The notes beneath the pieces are model-generated. The model was not told where the DNA came from and did no database searches. It saw only the letters and a list, made by a program, of their open reading frames with translations. From positions 1,562,939-1,626,938 of the forward strand of contig NZ_CP157793.1 in assembly GCF_040110915.1 (NCBI RefSeq): 64,000 nt of DNA, written 5' to 3'. A program made the translations under genes and the position numbers. This DNA is from Stappia sp. Lineage in GTDB: Bacteria > Pseudomonadota > Alphaproteobacteria > Rhizobiales > Stappiaceae. Positions 59,301-64,000 of this stretch are shown here, piece by piece; positions within the stretch are counted from its first letter, which is position 1; each line of letters opens with the position of its first letter.

Positions 59301-62021
59301 GACGATCCGCGCAACGGCGTCATTCGCGCGCCGCAGGATGAAGGAACTCTGGTAGTAGGCGCGCAGCGTCTCCGCCCGCCCCTGCCCGAACAGAACCTCC
59401 TCGCCGCTCATCGCCCCGCTCAGGTAGTCTTGCATCAGATCGAGCGCCGTCATCGCCAGATCGTATTCCCGGGCCACCAGCGGCAGCTCTTCGCGGCCCT
59501 TGTCCGTGTCGGCTCGCGCGTTCTCGTCGCCCGCCGCAAGCGCCCTGCGGGCGAGATCGGCAAAGGCACGCTGGCGACGCCGGCCGATCGCGGGATCGGC
59601 GGCTTGCGGCAACGAAAAGGCCTGCGCCGCGAGGCGGGAGAGATCCTGCCCGCCGACGCGGCGATGCATCCCCCGCAGAACCAGCGCTTCCAGCTCCGCG
59701 ATCTGCCCGGAGTAGGCATCGATGTCCGCACAGGCAGCAGGATCGGCGGCAAGGCGGTCGCCAACCGATGCCGCGTCGGCGAAGACCTCCCCGGCGGGAC
59801 GCCGGTCGCGCAGCCGTGCGATGTCGTGCCACTGCGGGATCAGCAGAGGCGGTGGCGGCGCATCGCCAAGCGGCTCGGCGGAAAACCGGATATCCGTCAG
59901 GGAACAGACCGGAGCGCCGGACCGGTCGACCAGATGCGCATCGGGACACGCCCCGCCCGTCGCCCGCACCTCGCCGGCCGCCGCCGCGTCGCCGCGCCAG
60001 GCCAGCGAGAGCGCGCCGATCTCGGCGGGAAGGAGCACGGTGTCGTTCCCCGTTTCGCCCTGGGCCCAGTCGGCGACCTGCAGCATGGCATCCAGCGCGG
60101 TCACCAGCGGGGCGAGCCCCGCCGCGCCGTCGAAGGGCGCGATGCGGGCATGGCCGCCCGCCTCGCTCGGCGTCAGCGTTTCGACGCGCTTGTAGAGGTC
60201 CGAGTAGTCCAGCCCCTGTTCGGCAAAGCGTGCGTAGAGCTCATGTGCCGGGTCCGCGGCGGGCATCCGCGCGAGCGCCATGTCCGGCGGCGTCGAGGGC
60301 AGATCCGGCCACGCGCCTGCCTCCGCGAGCACGGCCGTGGCGTTTCGCGTCCACGCGCGCGCGTCATCCCTGGCCCGGGAGTACAATGCCACGCGCGGCG
60401 ACGGTCCGCTCTCGATCTGGACGCCGATCCGGACGACGTCCTGCGCGCGTTTCAGGGCAATCGGCGCCTCGAACACGATATCGCCGAGGTGCAGATCCTG
60501 CCGGCAGCCGACCGGGGCGACGGCCTCCAGCATCATGGCCAGCATCCCGGCCCCTGGCACCACGAAGGCATCGTCGACAAGATGACCGGCGAGCCAGCCC
60601 TGACTGGCGGGCGATATCTCGAAATACTGGGTCTTGCGCGGCGGCAGCTTTCCAAGCGGGGGAAGCGCATCGCGCGAGGCTGGGCCGGCTTGCCCGGAGC
60701 GCGGCGGCGCGGCGACCGCCTTTCGCTGGAACGGATATCCCGGAAGCGGCACGATGCCGCCGGCCTCCGTGCCGTTCAGTGCGGACCAGGGCACGTCATA
60801 GCCGGTCGAGTAAAGGTTCGCGACCGTGTCCGCCACGACATCGCGGCCCTCCGCTACGCCGCCGACAACCCCGCAATCCGCGTCGGGCCGTGCTTTTGCG
60901 ATGGCACAGACGAAGCCGCCGAGCACGCTGCCGAGCCCCAGTTCCTGGAACACCGGACGGTCGATCTCGTCCAGGACCCGCTCCACGGCCCCGACGAAAT
61001 CGACCGTTCCGCGCAATTGCGCGCTCCAGTAGGCCAGACCGTCGGCCGGAGTTGCCTCGGCTCGGCAGGTCTCGAACAGGGGGAGATCCGGCTCCCGCCC
61101 GCCCAGGTCGAAGCCGGCGGATCGCAAGCTTTCGGCCGCTGGCGCCATGAGCGCGGAATGAAAGGCATTGGCCACCTGCAAACGCCGATAGCGGACCCCG
61201 CCCGCGTCGCAAAACGCCGCAAGCGCCGCGAAGCCGGCTTCGGGCCCGGACACCACCGTCTGGTCCGGCGCGTTGCGGCAGGCGATCTCGAGCCCGCCTC
61301 GAGGCAAGACCTCGGACAGTCGCTCCGGCTCCGCCCGGACCTGACACATGAACCCTTCGGCCGCAACGGCATCCATGTCGCCGGCGCGCAGGGCCACCAG
61401 GGCGATGGCCTCCTCGAGCGTCAGAAGACCGGAGAACACGGCGGCGGCATATTCGCCGACACTGTGGCCAACGACCCCGACGGGCCGAAACCCCTGCGCC
61501 AGCCAGAGCGCCCCCAGGGACACTTGTGTCGCGAACACAAGCACCTGGTCGCACACGGTGCCACGGGGCCCGGGTCGCAGCGGCGCGCCATCGGCACCCG
61601 GCAGGAACGCCGCCACCTTCTCGGCGAAGCGTTCGGCGCCGAGCCGGACCTCGAATCCCGCCAGCACCTCGTCGAACCGGCGCGCGAACACGGCCCTGTC
61701 GCGCAGGCGTGCCAGCACGCTCCAGTCGATCGCCATGCCCTGCCCCGGAAAGCACCAGATCAGGTTGCGCGAGAAGCCGGGCCCCTCGAGCGCGCGCAGC
61801 CCCTCGCCGCGAAACAGCTGGCTGTCGCGCGCACCGTCGAGCCGCATGACGCCTCGCATTTCCGCGAAATGCCTGCGACCGCGCACCAAAGTGGCGACCA
61901 GATCGGACCTGCGATGGGCGGGGCCTGAGCGCAGGAACCCGCCGAGCCGGTCGGCGTAGGACGCAAAGGCATCCGGGGAGCGCGCCGAAATCGGCAGGAT
62001 CGTTTGCGCGGAATGCTCCAT
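56376..62021 (-). CDS. Type I polyketide synthase module AT-DH-MT-KR(inactive)-ACP-TE
   Basis: Multidomain protein of 1881 residues that completes the module begun by the KS of the upstream protein. AT about 88-390 (nucleophile Ser187 in 'GHSVGEYAA', 'ANAFHSALM' favouring malonyl). DH about 460-720 (His480 in 'HLVDDAFVVPG', Asp644 in 'LDAMLQ'). C-methyltransferase about 850-1100 (SAM loop 'ILEVGGGTGAT', 921-931). KR about 1160-1480, with 'GGESEI' at the NADPH loop and His replacing the catalytic Tyr in 'GQAAHAMACAYLE'. ACP Ser1560 in 'DNGVDSLQQ'. TE about 1625-1860 ('VGHSYGVMLAYS', late 'GAGDHFSM'). The KR looks dead, predicting a retained beta-keto, probably methylated unit released by the TE. 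Confidence 0.92.
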   Translation of the reverse strand: MEHSAQTILPISARSPDAFASYADRLGGFLRSGPAHRRSDLVATLVRGRRHFAEMRGVMRLDGARDSQLFRGEGLRALEGPGFSRNLIWCFPGQGMAIDWSVLARLRDRAVFARRFDEVLAGFEVRLGAERFAEKVAAFLPGADGAPLRPGPRGTVCDQVLVFATQVSLGALWLAQGFRPVGVVGHSVGEYAAAVFSGLLTLEEAIALVALRAGDMDAVAAEGFMCQVRAEPERLSEVLPRGGLEIACRNAPDQTVVSGPEAGFAALAAFCDAGGVRYRRLQVANAFHSALMAPAAESLRSAGFDLGGREPDLPLFETCRAEATPADGLAYWSAQLRGTVDFVGAVERVLDEIDRPVFQELGLGSVLGGFVCAIAKARPDADCGVVGGVAEGRDVVADTVANLYSTGYDVPWSALNGTEAGGIVPLPGYPFQRKAVAAPPRSGQAGPASRDALPPLGKLPPRKTQYFEISPASQGWLAGHLVDDAFVVPGAGMLAMMLEAVAPVGCRQDLHLGDIVFEAPIALKRAQDVVRIGVQIESGPSPRVALYSRARDDARAWTRNATAVLAEAGAWPDLPSTPPDMALARMPAADPAHELYARFAEQGLDYSDLYKRVETLTPSEAGGHARIAPFDGAAGLAPLVTALDAMLQVADWAQGETGNDTVLLPAEIGALSLAWRGDAAAAGEVRATGGACPDAHLVDRSGAPVCSLTDIRFSAEPLGDAPPPPLLIPQWHDIARLRDRRPAGEVFADAASVGDRLAADPAACADIDAYSGQIAELEALVLRGMHRRVGGQDLSRLAAQAFSLPQAADPAIGRRRQRAFADLARRALAAGDENARADTDKGREELPLVAREYDLAMTALDLMQDYLSGAMSGEEVLFGQGRAETLRAYYQSSFILRRANDAVARIVDRRAASMETGHIRILEVGGGTGATSEGILSRLQQRTGLTVDYVFTDASPGLLRAAQARFGHIDGFRTEALDLNDPAACDRLEGRFDVVLGVDVVHATRDIRATVDRLARRTAPNGLFLLVEDTEKLAWIDLAFGMLDGWWDYCDEREAHPLLGFDAWTALLGERFDKVRGVDLCAGGDLPVVAREGLFVCSAPVAVEGARQTLRIDRAFLDGYDRTGLERLLAGWIDAGAREFVTLAEFDRLADPGLIETYAEVCTDLVKLVAARAPGARVILCGSRDAMPVAGGLEAGLARVVASEGLDIEVLALQLESFDAATVAAGIDAFLQNRGGHLNALVTGGTLSVPQLLEAAREVNADGAGPRTDALVAFGGESEIALAIARHQVRAGVTRIVLAGRAPPRPSTRAAIATLRAMGAEATYHEADVTDFQAVRALAAGVEADRPMVVNLAGHLSDASLQDIRPGDLGAVLAPKVRGSWNIVRAFAGRAAEVVLFSSTSCYLGNGGQAAHAMACAYLEELASARHPGGLRVRSVAWGPWKTIGITARMGLNSLLAKDGEAALSTRTGLTALDVTGRLEAAVCVAADLTSPKLQKRDWFRALHPLDVPPEAGAGAGASMASGADAIGDTPVTSVVAKVLGVDCAQLKADASLDDNGVDSLQQIEIRLELEELCGTHVPLKLLGEADTLAGLETAFAETVLKRPAPTAAAVVDGPAERQTAIRDGRPAVFFFEGIFGNVGGEAGLAQALGERGEVVPLASGRDPDADIPACARRLADRIADLSPEGDVTLVGHSYGVMLAYSVAVELRQRGRAIAHFYALDGLMVPALSRHHVARLGDDDFEALLRESREGSDGGLLDVERAGVKDLRRVFQTNCRLAASRQTCGPLDFPVTLVLPEEDTVTGITEDVFRDNLHRIGGEVGGTAPPPLRVLHGAGDHFSMIRPPFVHATGEALIAQLCPRDCLLDPGAPADAPVGERPAMA

Positions 62022-62045
62022 CTCGGGGTCCTCCGGGATGCGGGG

Positions 62046-64000
62046 TCAGGACTGCGGAGAGCCGGGCGAGCGCACAATCGCATGGGCGTTGGTCCCGCCC
62101 ATGCCGAAGGCGCTCACGCCCCCGGTGACGGGAAGATCGCCATCGAAGCGCACGTTCTCCGCCGACACCTGCAAGTGATCGTTGGCGCGCAAGGTCGGGT
62201 TCAGGGTTTCGAAGTGGCAGGTTCCGGGGAAGCACCTGTTCGAGACGCTCAGGCACGCCTTGATGAAGCCGGCGATACCGGCGCCTTCGTCCAGGTGGCC
62301 GATGTTGCTTTTCACCGACCCCACCACGCAGGGCGTGGCGGCCTTGCGACCCGCAAGGCTCGCGCCGATGGAGGTCCACTCGATGGCGTCGCCGACCACC
62401 GTGCCGGTGCCGTGGGCCTCGATGAAATCGAGATCGCTCGCGGTCAGACCGGCCCTGGAGAGCGCGCCGGTCACCACGTCGCGCTGCCCGTTCACGGACG
62501 GGGCGGAAAAATTCATCTTGCGTCCGCCATCGTGATTGACCGCGGAGCCCAGAAGCTCGGCATGAATGCGGTTCCCGTAGCTGGTGGCATCGGCCGTCCG
62601 CTTCAGGACCACGAGCCCGCCGCCGTTGCCGAAAACCGTCCCGTCGGCGCCGGCATCGAAGGGGCGGCACCGCCCGTTCGGACTGCGCACCGACCCTTCC
62701 ACGTAGTCGTAGCCGTCGGGCTCCGGCCAGATCACCGACACGCCGCCGGCAATCGCGATGTCGCATTCGTCGTTCAGGAGCGCCAGACGGGCATAATGGA
62801 CCGCGACGAGCGAGGTGGCGCAGGCGGCCTGCACCGTCACGCTCGGACCGGTGAAGCCGAACCGGTAGGAGGCCGCCGAGGTCAGATAGTTGCGGTCGTT
62901 TCCAAGGCGTTGCGGCAGGGTGTTGTCTTCGCGAAAGACGTCGCTGGACGCCGCCCGGCGGGCGGGCTCGAGCTCATTCATCAGATAGGTGCTCATCCCG
63001 GCCCCGGCGAAAAGGCCGACCCGCGCGTCGGCGTCGCAATCGGCATCGCCGGACTGCTCCATCGCGGTCCAGCACAGCTCCAGGAACAGCCGCATCTGCG
63101 GATCCATGCGGTAGGCCTCCGCCGGCGACAGGCCGAAGAACTCGTGATCGAAGCCGTCGACGTCGCCGAGCCGGCCGAAGCTCGGCACGAAGAACCGCGA
63201 CGCGTCCCCGCCGCCCGCCGCTTCGGCCGAAGCGATGGCGCTGCTGCGCGCCGTCAGGGCCCGCCACAGATCGTCGACATCCGCCGCCCCCGGGAACCGC
63301 CCGGCCATGCCGACGACGCTGACGGTATCGTCGGCCTCCCGGCGCCCGGTCGGGCGCTGGCGCGGTGCCGGTGCGGCCCCGGTCAGATGCCGGCGCAGGG
63401 CCCCCACGGTCGGATGCGCGAAGAAGTCGGCAATGGTGAGCCTGGGAAAATGCGGGGCAAGGTCGACCTCCAGTTCCATGAACCCCAGGGAATCGATCCC
63501 CAGATCGCCGAGGCGGCTCGCCTCGTGCACGGCCACCCCGGGCACACGTTTGCGGATCGCCGCGCTCAGGACATCGTCCCCGCCCTGCCCGGCGGCCGCA
63601 GGTTCGCCCGTGTCCACGCTCTCGGCGGCGGCCCGTGCAAGGTCTTCGGCGCGCCGCATCAGATGTTGATAGTCGGTCTTGCCGTTCTTCAGCCTCGGCA
63701 ACTCCGGCAAGGGAACGAGCCGGCAGCGGGCCTGGGGGCCGAGGCGCGCAACGAGCCCCTCCACAAGCTCGTCCTGAACGCGGCTGTCGGCCTCGGCCCA
63801 TGCTCCGGTCGCGAAGACCCAGGGATCCTGCCGCACCGCACCGGGCGGCGCGGCAACGGCCGCAGCCGCGTCGACGGTATCTTGCGCGCACAGGCTCGCC
63901 TCGATCGCTTCCAGCGAGAGGCGAAAGCCCCGGACCTTGATCACCCGGTCCCCGCGTCCCAGCACGTGGATGCTGCCATCGTCGCCCTCATAGCCGATAT
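62046..64000 (-). CDS. NRPS-PKS hybrid protein: C-terminal end of adenylation domain, carrier, ketosynthase; 5' end outside window
   Basis: The frame is open to the window edge; 651 residues are visible. The first ~120 are the end of an adenylation domain ('GRGDRVIKVRGFRLSLEAIEASL', then the A10 Lys in 'LKNGKTDYQHL'). A carrier follows with Ser in 'LGDLGIDSLGFMELE'. The KS starts at 'VSVVGMAGRFPGAADVDDLW' with an intact triad: Cys in 'AACATSLVAV', His in 'EAHGTGTVVGD' and His in 'NIGHLDEGAG'. It stops 24 bases before the AT-containing protein, so the two make one loading-plus-extension line starting with an amino or aryl acid. The adenylated substrate cannot be read because the pocket lies outside. 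Confidence 0.92.
   Translation of the reverse strand, partial: IGYEGDDGSIHVLGRGDRVIKVRGFRLSLEAIEASLCAQDTVDAAAAVAAPPGAVRQDPWVFATGAWAEADSRVQDELVEGLVARLGPQARCRLVPLPELPRLKNGKTDYQHLMRRAEDLARAAAESVDTGEPAAAGQGGDDVLSAAIRKRVPGVAVHEASRLGDLGIDSLGFMELEVDLAPHFPRLTIADFFAHPTVGALRRHLTGAAPAPRQRPTGRREADDTVSVVGMAGRFPGAADVDDLWRALTARSSAIASAEAAGGGDASRFFVPSFGRLGDVDGFDHEFFGLSPAEAYRMDPQMRLFLELCWTAMEQSGDADCDADARVGLFAGAGMSTYLMNELEPARRAASSDVFREDNTLPQRLGNDRNYLTSAASYRFGFTGPSVTVQAACATSLVAVHYARLALLNDECDIAIAGGVSVIWPEPDGYDYVEGSVRSPNGRCRPFDAGADGTVFGNGGGLVVLKRTADATSYGNRIHAELLGSAVNHDGGRKMNFSAPSVNGQRDVVTGALSRAGLTASDLDFIEAHGTGTVVGDAIEWTSIGASLAGRKAATPCVVGSVKSNIGHLDEGAGIAGFIKACLSVSNRCFPGTCHFETLNPTLRANDHLQVSAENVRFDGDLPVTGGVSAFGMGGTNAHAIVRSPGSPQS

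Noticed and set aside
56481..61928. Open frame of 1815 codons antisense to the PKS
   Set aside because: It is a GC-bias shadow; its translation is Arg/Gly/Ala-rich with no domains, while the minus strand encodes recognisable PKS domains.

Overview
The window is high-GC DNA with long antisense open frames. The gene order rlpA-dacC-tmk-holB-metG-tatD-MBL hydrolase-recX, the MetRS type and the palindromic intergenic repeats suggest an alphaproteobacterium of the order Hyphomicrobiales (Rhizobiales). A Stappia/Labrenzia-like host is my guess only.

Region 1 (1-14.5 kb) looks like chromosomal backbone. It holds the end of a BMP-type ABC importer (permease and binding protein), an M20 hydrolase and a small P-loop ATPase, then the housekeeping minus-strand run rlpA to recX, a small exported protein, a VOC protein and tRNA-Ser(UGA).

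Region 2 (about 15.0-50.8 kb) looks like an acquired biosynthetic island. It starts just after the tRNA and has remnants of IS3-family transposase genes at both edges (about 15.04-15.22 and 50.62-50.76 kb). It carries a complete tryptophan pathway scattered over three operons: trpE, trpG and trpB (minus, 19.3-23.0 kb); trpF and trpA (plus, 30.6-32.0 kb); trpD and trpC (minus, 35.5-37.2 kb). These are interleaved with a UbiD/UbiX pair, chorismate mutase, a flavodoxin-like reductase, a free-standing B3/4 tRNA-editing-type domain, an AfsA-like hotdog protein, an FAD oxidoreductase, and a carrier protein/adenylation enzyme/acyl-CoA dehydrogenase trio of the kind that turns L-proline into pyrrolyl-2-carboxyl-S-carrier. 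Next to the trio are a ketosynthase and a Cys-less ketosynthase-like partner. Export and control genes complete it: an RND/MMPL transporter with a LolA-like protein, a MacB-type ABC transporter with a second LolA-like protein and an outer-membrane barrel, an MFS and a LysE transporter, two OmpR-type regulators, one histidine kinase and a transglutaminase-like protein. I infer a metabolite built from anthranilate/indole/tryptophan and pyrrole-type units, delivered to or through the outer membrane. I do not recognise a described cluster with this content.

Region 3 (50.9-64 kb) has a LysE exporter, an MFS/TetR pair, an alpha/beta hydrolase, an NTF2-like protein, a PhoD-like phosphatase, and the 3' part of a second biosynthetic system. 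That system is an NRPS-PKS protein (adenylation end, carrier, KS), cut by the window end, followed by an AT-DH-MT-KR-ACP-TE protein whose KR has lost its catalytic Tyr and nucleotide-binding glycines.

Intergenic regions of region 2 (23.0-23.5, 25.1-25.4, 30.2-30.6 and 42.4-42.8 kb) are strikingly AT-rich against the GC-rich genes and probably hold the cluster promoters.
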